Translations under genes and position numbers: made by a program
Assembly: GCA_039821645.1 (NCBI GenBank)
Contig: JBCBNU010000002.1
Location: forward strand, 62,001-126,000
Length of the DNA stretch: 64,000 nucleotides
DNA from: CALBPI01 sp039821645
GTDB lineage: Bacteria; Pseudomonadota; Gammaproteobacteria; Steroidobacterales; Woeseiaceae
Direction of reading: 5' to 3'
The notes under the pieces: generated by a model
The model's database searches: none
Told to the model about the DNA's origin: nothing
The model's input: only the letters and a program-made list of their open reading frames with translations
Shown: positions 43,636-52,976 of the stretch, piece after piece
Position numbering within the stretch: the stretch's first letter is position 1
Layout: the number at the start of each line of letters is the position of its first letter

Positions 43636-44417
43636 CGCTGACTCTCATCATCGCTGCCCTGGTCGCAGGTTTTGCAGGGAGCGCGCACTGCGCCGGAATG
43701 TGCGGGCCGATCGTATCGGTATTCGAAACAACCGGACATGGCAATGGCCTCGACTGGCCGCGCCGCGCTAGCTATCAAATCGGGCGACTGCTTACTTACC
43801 TCGCGATCGGCGCATTGGTGGGCGTCATCGGAGTTGCGGCGGTTCGGGCAGGAGCACCAACGCAGACCGCTTTGGTATTGCGCACGATTGCGGCACTGGC
43901 ACTGCTCCTGATTGGATTGCGCCTGCTGGGTGCCTTGAATTCGAATGTGCTCGACCGCGCCGGCCAGACGCTCTGGCGATCGGTTGCACCGCTTGCAAGG
44001 CACGTTTTGCCGGTTTCGACGCCACCGAGGGGGCTGGCCGCCGGCATGATTTGGGGGACGCTGCCCTGTGGGCTCGTTTATGCCGCCGCCGCCTTGGCCA
44101 TTGGCAGTGGTGGTGCGCTTCAGGGCGCCGTCGTGATGGCTGCGTTTTGGCTAGGCACGTTGCCGGCTCTACTGGCGATCGGCGGGTTCGCCAAACGCGG
44201 GCTGCAGCGTCCCACTCGGCGGCTCGCCGGTGCGTTCAGCGTCACGATGGCGGTTGGAGCGCTTGGCATGATGTTAACGCCGAGCCATTCACACAGCGAA
44301 GGCATGCCCGAATCTGCCCATTCGGTGCACGAAACCCATGATTCTGCGCATATGCACCCCGAAAAGCATATTCAGTCATCGGAAGAACCTTTGGTGAATG
44401 AGCACGAAGCGCACTGA
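43632..44417 (+). CDS. HCxGMC membrane protein (DsbD_2/TauE-SafE-like) with His-rich tail
   Basis: A 261-residue protein with about six spans. The N-terminal GSAHCAGMCGP motif is the signature of the family often found behind ccoS in proteobacteria, annotated as sulfite exporter TauE/SafE or DsbD_2-like and suspected of metal (copper) transport. The last 45 residues contain ten histidines, likely a metal-binding tail. It is the last gene of the cco assembly operon. Transport function is inferred. Confidence 0.88.
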   Translation: MTLTLIIAALVAGFAGSAHCAGMCGPIVSVFETTGHGNGLDWPRRASYQIGRLLTYLAIGALVGVIGVAAVRAGAPTQTALVLRTIAALALLLIGLRLLGALNSNVLDRAGQTLWRSVAPLARHVLPVSTPPRGLAAGMIWGTLPCGLVYAAAALAIGSGGALQGAVVMAAFWLGTLPALLAIGGFAKRGLQRPTRRLAGAFSVTMAVGALGMMLTPSHSHSEGMPESAHSVHETHDSAHMHPEKHIQSSEEPLVNEHEAH

Positions 44418-44480
44418 TTTCCTGACCTTTCGTCGATCCAATTTCGACAGAAACTGAAAAAACCTAGAAAACTCTGGTAC

Positions 44481-44498
44481 GCGCTTGCAAAAAAGCGC
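44481..44498 (+). terminator. Weak hairpin downstream of the cco operon
   Basis: GCGCTT and AAGCGC form a 6-bp stem with a 6-base loop, 64 bases past the last cco gene. The following ACATTAATTTTC is only partly U-rich, so the terminator call is weak. Confidence 0.35.
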
Positions 44499-44612
44499 TA
44501 CATTAATTTTCAAGCAGGACGCTTCCTCTCATTACGAATCGTTGCGCGCACAGGGAATGCATTAGGCGCTTCAGTTTTCGATGGGACCACAAATCACCAG
44601 AGGCAGACCGGG

Positions 44613-46007
44613 ATGTCAGCTAACCAGGGTGCAGAACTCGCGAACGATCTGGAACGTATCCAGAAATATTTGCTCCACGTATTGTCCGAGGGCAAAGCCG
44701 GCTCGCGCGAACGTCGCCTGCCAAGGGCATCCACGCCACAGGCACGCAAGCTCTTGACGCTCATTCGCACCATGCACAAGCGCAGTGGTGATGAAGACGG
44801 TGCGACCACAATCTCCAGAATTCTTGACGATGCCGGCCAGACTTACTGGCTCTGGGATATTCAATCGGGCGATTTGAAATTCTCACCGGGATGGGCCCGA
44901 CGGACGGGACTACCCGAACACTACGACAGTGTCGGGCTTGAGCCATGGCTATCCCGCGTAGTTGCAACAGACAGAGTCCGACTGATGGCCGCCGTACGTG
45001 ACCATCTGGGCGGCAGCACACCGCGCCTTGAGATCGATTATCGGCTTCAGACTGCCCGTGGCGAGATTCATTGGTTCCGCTGCACGGGCCAGTGTGAGCG
45101 CGATGAATACGAAAATCCTATTCGGCTCGCGGGCACCCATCGCGATGTAACCGTCGAGCACCAGCGCGACGAGCAAGCGATGCGCGTCGGTGCAGGTAGT
45201 GGCAAACGCAGTCGGACAACCGAGCTCATTTGCGATGCACTCTCCAATGGCGGCGTGGTGCCGTTCTTCCAACCGATCGTTCAGTTGCAAGACCGCAAAC
45301 TGCAGGGTCTCGAAGCATTGGTCAGGCTTCACGACAAGAGCCGTGGCATCATCGCGCCTCGCGAATTCATTGCCACTGCAGAAAGATCGGATCTGATTGT
45401 CGCTTTAGGAGATCGCGTACTCGAACTCGCTTTACGCGGCCTTGCCAGTGCAAGAGAGGCTGGCAAACTCGACCCCGACGCGTTTGTCAGCGTCAATATT
45501 TCCGGGCGTCAGCTGCTTGAAGGCGACCTGCCTTCGAGAATTTCAACGGCGCTGCAGCGCGAGTCTCTGCCACCGAGCTGCCTCCAACTTGAACTCACCG
45601 AAACCGTCCTGATCAGTAATCTTGCTTTTGCAAAACGCACGTTAAACGCACTGCGACGTGCGGGAATTCGCATTGCGCTCGATGATTTTGGCGCTGGTTA
45701 TTCTTCGCTAAATTACCTGCAGGAACTTCCGATAGACGTTCTCAAGGTCGACAGACGTTTTGTGCGTCGGGTCGACCGAAACCCTGCCCGTATCGCGATC
45801 CTGCGAACCATCACCTCGCTGGCAGATGCATTGAAAATCCCACTGATCGCGGAGGGTGTTGAAACCGAAGCCGAGGCCGCAACCCTCCGGGAGCTCGGTG
45901 TGACTTATGCACAGGGCTTTCTCTTCTCCAAACCGGCCCCACTGTCAGTGCAAATCGCACTGATCCAGGAACAGGGGCGTGGTGACCAGCGAATTGTTCA
46001 GATGTGA
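44613..46007 (+). CDS. PAS-EAL c-di-GMP phosphodiesterase
   Basis: A soluble 464-residue protein: an N-terminal helical region (1-65), a PAS/PAC sensor (about 70-185) and an EAL domain (about 205-455). All catalytic signatures are intact: LEALVR, SVNISGRQ, ELTET, DDFGAGYSS, LKVD, AEGVE and QGFLFSKP. It probably hydrolyses c-di-GMP. The upstream gap of about 195 bases shows no convincing promoter. Its 3' end overlaps the convergent gene by 10 bases. Confidence 0.93.
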   Translation: MSANQGAELANDLERIQKYLLHVLSEGKAGSRERRLPRASTPQARKLLTLIRTMHKRSGDEDGATTISRILDDAGQTYWLWDIQSGDLKFSPGWARRTGLPEHYDSVGLEPWLSRVVATDRVRLMAAVRDHLGGSTPRLEIDYRLQTARGEIHWFRCTGQCERDEYENPIRLAGTHRDVTVEHQRDEQAMRVGAGSGKRSRTTELICDALSNGGVVPFFQPIVQLQDRKLQGLEALVRLHDKSRGIIAPREFIATAERSDLIVALGDRVLELALRGLASAREAGKLDPDAFVSVNISGRQLLEGDLPSRISTALQRESLPPSCLQLELTETVLISNLAFAKRTLNALRRAGIRIALDDFGAGYSSLNYLQELPIDVLKVDRRFVRRVDRNPARIAILRTITSLADALKIPLIAEGVETEAEAATLRELGVTYAQGFLFSKPAPLSVQIALIQEQGRGDQRIVQM

Positions 46008-46672
46008 TCGGTGACCGCGACGGTGCTGCCTGATCGCGGTCTCACCCACAACCACGTCAAGAACCAGAACTGCATCAGCAGCGAAAAATTCCACTCGATG
46101 ATGTTCTCTGCAACATCGTCCTCCAGACCGAACGTTCCGAGCGGCACCTCGGCCAGCGCCAGCACACCCATTGCACCAAGCAATATCCGCTGGACCAGCA
46201 GTACCGCACGCGGACCGCGCTCGGCGCTAATCGCGGTCAAACGCCGTGTCGCAATGATCTGCGCGACGAAGGTACCGAGGAAAAACACAAACACGCCATA
46301 ACGACGCATCAATCGATAGATATCACCGGACGAACCAAGAAAGATGGTGTAGAGCACGAGAAAAGCCGATGCAATGATTGCCAGTCGCAGCATCCATGTT
46401 CCGGCATCGTTTCGAGCTGAAAACCAGTGTTCGAGTTGGCGCCAAAATGCCACCAACAGAAGACTCTGTGGAAGCATTATCGCTTTGAAGATCCAATAGC
46501 TTGCGCCATACCGCCCGGTCGAGCTGATTGAGGTGCAGCCTTCCACATATGGGAAACACCTGGGGATGAATCCGCCAGCAATCGAAAGCCATTGATTGAG
46601 GTTGACGCAGGCGATCGGTAAGAGCGCAACTGTGACTACAACCCACGGTGAAAGCCGATCCTTCTCGAGCAT
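45998..46672 (-). CDS. Multi-span membrane protein, possibly Frag1/DRAM-like
   Basis: A 224-residue protein with about six hydrophobic segments. The segment YVEGCTSISSTGRYGASYW recalls the extracellular loop of Frag1/DRAM/Sfk1 proteins, but I hold this only as a resemblance. The ATG at 46672 (MLEKDRLSPW) was chosen because earlier codons would run into the SulP gene and do not look like membrane sequence. Function unknown. Confidence 0.7.
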   Translation of the reverse strand: MLEKDRLSPWVVVTVALLPIACVNLNQWLSIAGGFIPRCFPYVEGCTSISSTGRYGASYWIFKAIMLPQSLLLVAFWRQLEHWFSARNDAGTWMLRLAIIASAFLVLYTIFLGSSGDIYRLMRRYGVFVFFLGTFVAQIIATRRLTAISAERGPRAVLLVQRILLGAMGVLALAEVPLGTFGLEDDVAENIIEWNFSLLMQFWFLTWLWVRPRSGSTVAVTDHI

Positions 46673-46739
46673 TGAAGTCACCGGAACAAAAAAGACCGAG
46701 GCGTACTCTACGCACGCCTCGGCCCGCGGAGCAAGTGCG

Positions 46740-48413
46740 TTAACCGACAGCCGGTGTCGGCGTCGGGAGGCCCCCATCCTCGTCAGCATTGTCCCGCTTT
46801 AAGACTTGATCCACCGCCGCCCGGATCGCATCGGCGCGATGCTGATAATGCGTGTCTTTCGGCAAGCAGTGATCCGCCTCCATCGCCCTCAACACACGAC
46901 GCACCTCATCGCGCATGCCAGTGGTGTAAACGATACGATTCATCTGCTTAGCGTCGCAGATCACCGTCTCAACCGCTCTCGCCGCGGAAACATCCAGGAA
47001 TGGCACCCTGTGGAAATCCAAAATCAGGGCCATGCTGTTCTGGCTGGCACGTTCGCGAATACTCAAGCCGAGATCCGTTGCCGCTCCAAAGCTTAACGGG
47101 CCACCGAAGTCGAAAAGCAACACGCGATCATCTGCAGATTTGAGAAGAGCGTCTTCCTCAGGCGTTATGCGCGCTTGGGTCCCCTCGCTTTTCGCTTCCG
47201 CGAGTTGGAGATCGGCCAACTGCTTCACGAACGCTAGCGAGGCGAGAACGACGCCGACGCCAACGGCCCAAATCAAATCCACAAACACGGTCAGGCCAAG
47301 CACTACCGCCATCAACGCAAGATCCCAACGCGGCCCGCGGTGGGCACGTTTGAGGTAGTTCACGTCGATAATGTCGTACCCCACCTTAATCAGAATGCCA
47401 GCAAGCACGGCATGTGGAATCTGCGAGGCGAGCGGTGCAAGCACAAGCACGACCGCCAACAGGACGACCCCGTGCAGCATGCCTGAAATCTTCGTGGCCC
47501 CACCCGTTCGAATATTCACGACGGTGCGCATCGTTGCGCCGGCACCAGGAATGGCGCCGAACAGCCCCGCCAGGGTGTTACCGATGCCCTGACCGATCAA
47601 CTCCTTGTCGGAATCGTGTCGGGTACGCGTCATGTTGTCCGCAACCAACGACGTCAGGAGACTGTCGATGGCGCCCAGAATGGCGAGGATGAATGCCGCC
47701 TCAAACACAAGCCATGCGGTATCGCGTGAATCAGGCAAGGCAGGCATCACGAACTCGGGGAAACCGGTCGGGATATCACCCAGCAGAGGCGAACCTGGTA
47801 AAAAGCGACTGAGGAGCGTTCCGATCAGAAGCGCCGCCAATGCGCCCGGCAAGAACACACCCCACTTTTTCGGCCAATAGAAGACAACAAGCAGTGTGAC
47901 TATGCCCACGATCAGGGCCGGAAAAACAGGGTCCGCTACAGCCCCTGGAATCGCGCTTAGCGCTGGGATCGTGCCCTTCTCAAGCGGCTCGTGACCGAAT
48001 AATCGAGACACCTGTAGTGCAATGATGATGCAACCGATGCCGCTCATAAAGCCCGAGATCACCGGATAAGGCACCAAGCGGATGTACTGACCAAGCCGGA
48101 ACACGCCGAACGCGATCTGCAAAAGCCCGGCCAGCACGACTGCGGCGAACACCAAGGCGACATTGCCGGAAAGCGTGCCAAAGATGCCGGCAAAAACCAC
48201 GACCATCGGCCCTGTCGGACCGCTGATTTGTGAGCCAGTGCCACCGAACAGACTGGCGAAGAACCCAACAAAAATCGCGCCCCATAACCCGGCAATCGGC
48301 CCGGCGCCGGACGCCTCTCCGAAGGCCAGCGCCAGTGGCAAGGCGACAACGCCGGCGGTTAGTCCGCCATAGATATCACCGCGAAGGTTTGATGTATCAA
48401 AGAATTTCATCAT
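46740..48413 (-). CDS. SulP-family anion transporter (candidate bicarbonate transporter)
   Basis: A 557-residue SLC26/SulP protein with the N-terminal GGLTAGVVALPLALAFGEAS, the conserved GSQISGPTGPM, many membrane spans, and a C-terminal STAS domain (about 420-545; LILDFHRVPFLDVSAARAVE). It follows the carbonic anhydrase gene by 8 bases with GAGGAG before two adjacent ATGs (48413 and 48410). SulP/carbonic-anhydrase pairs often move bicarbonate (BicA-like); sulfate transport cannot be excluded. Confidence 0.9.
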   Translation of the reverse strand: MMKFFDTSNLRGDIYGGLTAGVVALPLALAFGEASGAGPIAGLWGAIFVGFFASLFGGTGSQISGPTGPMVVVFAGIFGTLSGNVALVFAAVVLAGLLQIAFGVFRLGQYIRLVPYPVISGFMSGIGCIIIALQVSRLFGHEPLEKGTIPALSAIPGAVADPVFPALIVGIVTLLVVFYWPKKWGVFLPGALAALLIGTLLSRFLPGSPLLGDIPTGFPEFVMPALPDSRDTAWLVFEAAFILAILGAIDSLLTSLVADNMTRTRHDSDKELIGQGIGNTLAGLFGAIPGAGATMRTVVNIRTGGATKISGMLHGVVLLAVVLVLAPLASQIPHAVLAGILIKVGYDIIDVNYLKRAHRGPRWDLALMAVVLGLTVFVDLIWAVGVGVVLASLAFVKQLADLQLAEAKSEGTQARITPEEDALLKSADDRVLLFDFGGPLSFGAATDLGLSIRERASQNSMALILDFHRVPFLDVSAARAVETVICDAKQMNRIVYTTGMRDEVRRVLRAMEADHCLPKDTHYQHRADAIRAAVDQVLKRDNADEDGGLPTPTPAVG

Positions 48414-48421
48414 CGTGCTCC

Positions 48422-49093
48422 TCAGGCGCTGCACTCATGCTCGTGCATCGCGGCATGCGCCATATCACTCGCATAGTGCGTATCGACGGACTCGAACTTG
48501 CCGCTGGCTTCGTCAAGGGCAGTCACGCCACCCGTGCGAATGTCATAGATCCAGCCGTGTAACGTGACCTCACCGATTGCGAGCCGTGCCGCAACTGACG
48601 GGTGCGTCTTCAGGTGTTGCAGCTGCAGTTTCACGTTCTCTTCCAGCAACATCTGCATGCGAGCTTCCGGCGTGAGATTGGAGCCAACCGTGTTGACGAC
48701 CTCAACCGCTGCTCGGGCGTAGCCGAGCCACTCACGAACATGGGGCAAGCCGTCCAATCCTTCCGGATTCATCGCACCCTTCATCGCACCGCACTCAGTG
48801 TGTCCACAGACCACGATATGCGGCACCCGCAACGCAGCGACCGCGAATTCAATCGACGCAGTCATGCCACCCGTATTGTTGGTATGCGGCGGCACCACAT
48901 TGCCCGCATTACGACAGATGAACAGTTCGCCCGGTTCGGTCTGGGTGATCATCGCTGTCTCGATACGAGAATCAGAACAGGTGATGAACAACGCTTCGGG
49001 CGACTGGCCATGCGCCAACTTTTCAAAAAGAGCTTTCTTCTTCGGGTACACCCGCTTTTGAAAGTCCACGACACCACTAGCAAATTTCGGCAT
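48422..49093 (-). CDS. Beta-class carbonic anhydrase
   Basis: A 223-residue zinc enzyme interconverting CO2 and bicarbonate. The zinc ligands are visible in ITCSDSRI (Cys with the Asp-Arg dyad) and VCGHTECGAM (His and Cys). It lies between the ArsR-type regulator (21 bases upstream) and the SulP transporter, which suggests a dissolved inorganic carbon uptake operon. Confidence 0.95.
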   Translation of the reverse strand: MPKFASGVVDFQKRVYPKKKALFEKLAHGQSPEALFITCSDSRIETAMITQTEPGELFICRNAGNVVPPHTNNTGGMTASIEFAVAALRVPHIVVCGHTECGAMKGAMNPEGLDGLPHVREWLGYARAAVEVVNTVGSNLTPEARMQMLLEENVKLQLQHLKTHPSVAARLAIGEVTLHGWIYDIRTGGVTALDEASGKFESVDTHYASDMAHAAMHEHECSA

Positions 49094-49114
49094 GTTGATC
49101 TCCTTCGCTCAGAG

Positions 49115-49465
49115 TCAATTGGACCCTGCCCACATTTCACGAACGGTTGCGATTTGTCCCTCGCTGACGCCTTGCATCCGTCCCTCTACAAAAGCCAATC
49201 CATCCACAATCCATCGCGCCAGTTCAGGCTGGGTCAAGCGATAGAAGTGATGGCGCCCATCACGGCGCTCCTCGACCATCCGGTGTGCACGCAATTTGCC
49301 CAGGTGCTGAGAAACGCGTGTGCCAGGAAGATCGAGGCGATCGGCCAAACCATTGACGTCAAGCTCACTGGACGCCAGCTCTTCGATGACACGCACCCGG
49401 TCCGGATGCGCAAGCGTTTTAAAAATTTCCGCGAGTTCCCTCGCGACAATTTGACGATTTGGCAT
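49115..49465 (-). CDS. ArsR-family transcriptional regulator
   Basis: A 116-residue winged helix protein (EIFKTLAHPDRVRVIEELAS; DLPGTRVSQHLGKLRAHRMV; RRDGRHHFYRL). It contains no cysteine, so it lacks the classical metal site ELCVCDL and must sense something else. Start at 49465 (MPNRQIV). It heads the carbonic anhydrase-SulP operon and has a strong palindrome 82-105 bases upstream that is likely its operator. Confidence 0.9.
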   Translation of the reverse strand: MPNRQIVARELAEIFKTLAHPDRVRVIEELASSELDVNGLADRLDLPGTRVSQHLGKLRAHRMVEERRDGRHHFYRLTQPELARWIVDGLAFVEGRMQGVSEGQIATVREMWAGSN

Positions 49466-49546
49466 GAAGTCCCCACTCCTACTAAGTCTCGTCAACCTGT
49501 ATTTATCGAATGTCTAAGTTCCCCGGACACTTGTCTAAATACATAA

Positions 49547-49570
49547 ATATCTTCGAAGATTCGAAGATAT
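49547..49570. promoter_or_regulatory. Palindromic operator upstream of the arsR-type gene
   Basis: Perfect 11-bp arms ATATCTTCGAA and TTCGAAGATAT with a 2-base spacer, in an AT-rich promoter-like region. The centre also holds the nested palindrome ATCTTCGAAGAT. ArsR proteins usually bind such sites in their own promoter; autorepression is inferred. Confidence 0.65.
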
Positions 49571-49637
49571 ATGACTATGAAGATGCTAAGCCGCAAGGTC
49601 AAGGATTTTCGGCACAGTGTGGAACGCTAGGGGTGGT

Positions 49638-50507
49638 TCAGATCAGTGACTGCATCACCGAGAGACAACGCGGCAGATAGCCCGACCCGAAGAGGTTAAG
49701 GTGATTTAGCAAGTGATAGAGCTGGTAGAGCCTCACCCGATGCTCATGACCATCCGGAAGGGGCCAGGCCTCGGCGTAGCCGGCAAAACAACTTGGCCCA
49801 AACCCACCAAACAACCGCATCATCGCAAGGTCGCTCTCGCGGTCGGCAAAATGCGCCGCGGGATCAAACACGATCGGAACGCCAGACTCAGTCGCTGCCG
49901 CGTTTCCGGACCAGAGGTCGCCATGCACCAGTGCGGGTTCGGGATGATGCGCGGACAACAGACCGGGCAACCGGTCCAATAGCCGCCTGCCCTGTCGCTG
50001 CAACCGACCGTCGTATCCCTGATCGATCGCCCATTTCAACTGAGGCTCAAGTCGCTGGGTTGAAAAGAAGTCGCTCCATGAATCGGTGGTCGCGTTGAAT
50101 TGTAGCGATCCGCCGAGCCAGTTGGTCTCCGGCCACCCAAACGCTGAATCACTATTGCGGTGCAGACTTGCGAGCGCGCGCCCCAAGGCCGGCTCAGTGA
50201 CCGAATCCAACGCACGCAAATTCAACCACTCCAGTACCAGCCAAACTTCCGAGCCGGACGCATCGCAGAAAGTGACCGCAGGCACTACGATAGAGCCCGT
50301 CTCGGCAATTCGGGTGAGCGCGAACGCCTCGGACGTGAGCTGTGACTGACAGTCCAGTGACGTGCGCTTTGCAAAGAAGCGCCCCTCGTCCGTTTCAACA
50401 CAGAAGGCGGCTGCTGTATCACCACCGGCTACTCGTCGGGGCGCCTGCGTTAGAGAACCGAGATGACGGTCCTCCAGCAATCCAGCGAGTTCGTTGAATT
50501 CCGGCAT
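49638..50507 (-). CDS. Fructosamine-3-kinase-like protein
   Basis: A 289-residue aminoglycoside-phosphotransferase-fold kinase. It shows the nucleotide-binding start (RVAGGDTAAAFCVET; FFAKRT), the catalytic loop LVHGDLWSGN and the metal-binding FDPAAHFADRESDLAM. These fit the fructosamine/ketosamine-3-kinase family, which repairs glycated proteins. Single gene. Confidence 0.9.
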   Translation of the reverse strand: MPEFNELAGLLEDRHLGSLTQAPRRVAGGDTAAAFCVETDEGRFFAKRTSLDCQSQLTSEAFALTRIAETGSIVVPAVTFCDASGSEVWLVLEWLNLRALDSVTEPALGRALASLHRNSDSAFGWPETNWLGGSLQFNATTDSWSDFFSTQRLEPQLKWAIDQGYDGRLQRQGRRLLDRLPGLLSAHHPEPALVHGDLWSGNAAATESGVPIVFDPAAHFADRESDLAMMRLFGGFGPSCFAGYAEAWPLPDGHEHRVRLYQLYHLLNHLNLFGSGYLPRCLSVMQSLI

Positions 50508-50535
50508 CAGGTGATCATACCGAACTCGATTTTCG

Positions 50536-51231
50536 TCAGAAGTTCTGGTGCAGGCTCAGCTGCCACTGTCCTTTTTCGACGCCATTGGAGTGCTGGTACA
50601 TGTAGCCTCCCTGCACCTTGGTGCGCTCTCCAGCGACGTAGCCAAGGGCGAGGTAGGTACGATTGCGATCGTAAGTGTCGACCTTACGCCCCTCATCAAT
50701 ATCACGCTCCCCGTTGATAAACAGCTCGTTATAGATCGAAGCATAGACGCCACCGACTGACATCTTCCTTGAAGTCAGTGGATAGTCAGCAAAAAGCGCA
50801 TAACGAAAACGTGTTCGAAAATCCTGACCGTCGACCCACCTTTGCTCGAATCGTAATCGGTGTCGGATACGCCATTTTTCTCCCCAACGCTGCGAGATCA
50901 GCGCCTCTTGGTAAATTCGATCTTCGCGGGAACTGGCATCACTAGGGCCAAAGACCCCAGAGCGAATGTTTGCGTAGCCAAACGTGTAGAGCGCATTGCT
51001 GTCCTTAGGCCGATACGTGACACCGGAACGCAACAGCCACTGCTCGAGGTCACCACCAGCATCCCAGTTACGATTCTGAAAATCGCCCTGCACACCCCAG
51101 CGACTGTCATCAAACGATGCGTTCCAGAACAGCATGTACCAGGCGCCGCTTTGACCCTCGTCGACTTGCGCAAAAACAGGCGCTTCACACGCGGCGAACG
51201 CCACCAGCATTCCGAGTACCCAACGTTTCAT
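50536..51231 (-). CDS. DUF2490-like outer-membrane protein
   Basis: A 231-residue protein with a signal peptide (MKRWVLGMLVAFAACEAPVF, cleaved before QVDEG) followed by amphipathic strands rich in Trp/Tyr/Arg and a C-terminal Phe (QLSLHQNF), as in beta-barrel proteins. The pattern (FGYANIRS; RHRLRFEQRW) resembles DUF2490. Function unknown; no operon partner. Confidence 0.8.
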   Translation of the reverse strand: MKRWVLGMLVAFAACEAPVFAQVDEGQSGAWYMLFWNASFDDSRWGVQGDFQNRNWDAGGDLEQWLLRSGVTYRPKDSNALYTFGYANIRSGVFGPSDASSREDRIYQEALISQRWGEKWRIRHRLRFEQRWVDGQDFRTRFRYALFADYPLTSRKMSVGGVYASIYNELFINGERDIDEGRKVDTYDRNRTYLALGYVAGERTKVQGGYMYQHSNGVEKGQWQLSLHQNF

Positions 51232-51334
51232 GGAGCGATCCCTCGCAAACTTGCTCGATGAAGCGCGTAGCGGCGAGTTCCTTTTCAGGTTTAGTTAAAA
51301 TAAAAAAATCAAGAACTTCCCTTCGAGCACGCCG

Positions 51335-52465
51335 ATGTCACAACCTTCTCGGCAGGCACAAAACCGAGCAATGGCCATCGATCGACTGCGCACTGCGATG
51401 ATGTGCATCGTGATGTTCGGTCACGCGATGCTGCCCTACGTAACGACACCGCGACGGTTTAAGGACCCAGCCACCAGTATCTGGTTCGATTGGGTCGGTA
51501 TCTTCCTATACGGCTTTGCGATGCCAGCGTTTTTTGTCACCGCCGGGTTTGCTGGTGCGGCGTTGTTTTCGAAGCGTGGCAGCAGAGCGTTCTGGAAGCA
51601 TCGTTGGCAGCGACTGGGCATTCCATTGCTAGCGGGATACGTGTTGCTGACGCCGTTCACACGGGCCGCTTATGAGTTCGCACAAGTCACTGCTCTAAAC
51701 GACTCAATCGCCGCTGGTTGGGCACAGCTGCTGAAAGGCGACTGGCTGCGCTGGTCGAAGCTCTACCATCTCTGGTTTCTCGCCTCGCTAATTCTCTTCT
51801 CTGGCCTGTGGCTCGCGGTTCGCAGCGTCTATCTGCGTCTGCCAGCGCCATTGACCCATCGTCTGTCGACAACGTTCGGCCGAGTGATGCAATCGGGTGG
51901 CGCAGCGCTCGTCCTGGGCTTGATCACAGGCATACCGATGGCACTGTCCTACATCAGCGGTACTGGACAAGGCACCGATGGTTGGATGCAAACGGCACTC
52001 CTGATGTATTTCGGTCTTGGATGGTGTTTGTACGTTACCCGAGGCGCTCTGCAGGCACAGGCCCAGCATTGGCCACTCGCGACTATGGGTGCCCTGGTCA
52101 TCACGCCACTGTGTGCTTGGTCGACACAAATTCGGTTGTTTGCCGAAGGCACAAGCGATGTTCCAATGGGGCTAGTAGCCGGCTTTTCAAACGGCTTGTT
52201 GGGTGCATGCGCCACGATCGCATTGCTGGGTATTGCACAGCGTTGGATGGAGCGCGAGAGTGAGGTTGCCGACTATCTAAGCGCGGCCTCCTACTGGATT
52301 TATCTCGTGCACTATCCGATCGTCGTTGCCGCGGGCGGCATGGTCTCCGTCATCGATAGCATCGCCGCAATCAAATATCTGCTTAGTGTCGGCATTGCTG
52401 TACCGATTATTTTTCTGAGTTTCGAATTACTCCGGCGAAGTCGAAGCCAACCTCAACCGCGATAA
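51335..52465 (+). CDS. Acyltransferase-3 family membrane protein
   Basis: A 376-residue protein with about ten membrane spans. The N-terminal RLRTAMMCIVMFGHAMLPYV contains the catalytic-type His after the first span, and the R-rich loop and SYWIYLVHYPIVV near the end match acyltransferase-3 proteins such as OpgC. It may O-acylate a periplasmic or surface glycan. The start could also be the ATG at 51371. It converges on the frameshifted regulator. Confidence 0.88.
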   Translation: MSQPSRQAQNRAMAIDRLRTAMMCIVMFGHAMLPYVTTPRRFKDPATSIWFDWVGIFLYGFAMPAFFVTAGFAGAALFSKRGSRAFWKHRWQRLGIPLLAGYVLLTPFTRAAYEFAQVTALNDSIAAGWAQLLKGDWLRWSKLYHLWFLASLILFSGLWLAVRSVYLRLPAPLTHRLSTTFGRVMQSGGAALVLGLITGIPMALSYISGTGQGTDGWMQTALLMYFGLGWCLYVTRGALQAQAQHWPLATMGALVITPLCAWSTQIRLFAEGTSDVPMGLVAGFSNGLLGACATIALLGIAQRWMERESEVADYLSAASYWIYLVHYPIVVAAGGMVSVIDSIAAIKYLLSVGIAVPIIFLSFELLRRSRSQPQPR

Positions 52466-52468
52466 CGA

Positions 52469-52865
52469 TCAGGCGTCTTCACTGCGTAACACCGCAGCGA
52501 GCGATACAGGAGTCAGTGGTTTACCAATAAACCCATCAACGAATGGGCTTGCGTCGGCCTTTCTTTGATCTTGTGCCATGAGATTCGCGGATAGCATGAA
52601 ATACAACTTAGCCGCACGCTGCTGCGTTGGGAGTTGTGCGTACGCCACCAGAAATTCGAACCCATCCATCCTCGGCATGTTGATATCGAGAAAAAATGAT
52701 GTCGACAACACTGTTGGGAGTAACACGAAGAAACTCCAGCGCCTGATGGGTGTAGTTAAACACGGTAACTTTGTCAGCAAAGTCCGCACGGGTGATGACG
52801 CGCTGATGGATGTAGTTGTCATCATCACTGTCGTCGATCAGCATGATATGTTTGACTGCATTCAT
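52469..52865 (-). pseudogene. Single-domain response regulator disrupted by a +1 homopolymer frameshift
   Basis: Two overlapping frames together make one receiver of about 130 residues: MNAVKHIMLIDDSDDDNYIH up to NSVVDIIF in the first frame, then LDINMPRMDGFEFLVAYAQL to KPLTPVSLAAVLRSEDA in the second. The junction is a run of six T on the coding strand (A at 52691-52696) where five would keep the frame. The phospho-acceptor Asp and the Lys are both downstream of the shift, so the product is inactive unless slippage or a sequencing error is involved. Confidence 0.85.
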
Positions 52866-52936
52866 CGATTCGGCTCGCGCCTGAACCTCTGCCTGCCGAA
52901 GCATATCCGATTTGCAGCGATTCGACATATTGGATG

Positions 52937-52969
52937 GTGGATGTCGAGGCGCAGTGCCCCGACATCCAC
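52937..52969 (-). terminator. Hairpin after the autotransporter gene
   Basis: GTGGATGTCG and CGACATCCAC form a perfect 10-bp stem with a 13-base loop, 8 bases past the autotransporter stop. There is no U-tract, yet the stem strength and position suggest transcript-end formation. Confidence 0.55.
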
Positions 52970-52976
52970 TGACTCG

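Noticed and set aside
44475..44489. Sigma-54-like TGGTACGCGCTTGCA upstream of the PAS-EAL gene
   Set aside because: The GG-GC spacing is nine bases rather than ten, which normally abolishes sigma-54 recognition, and it overlaps a hairpin.
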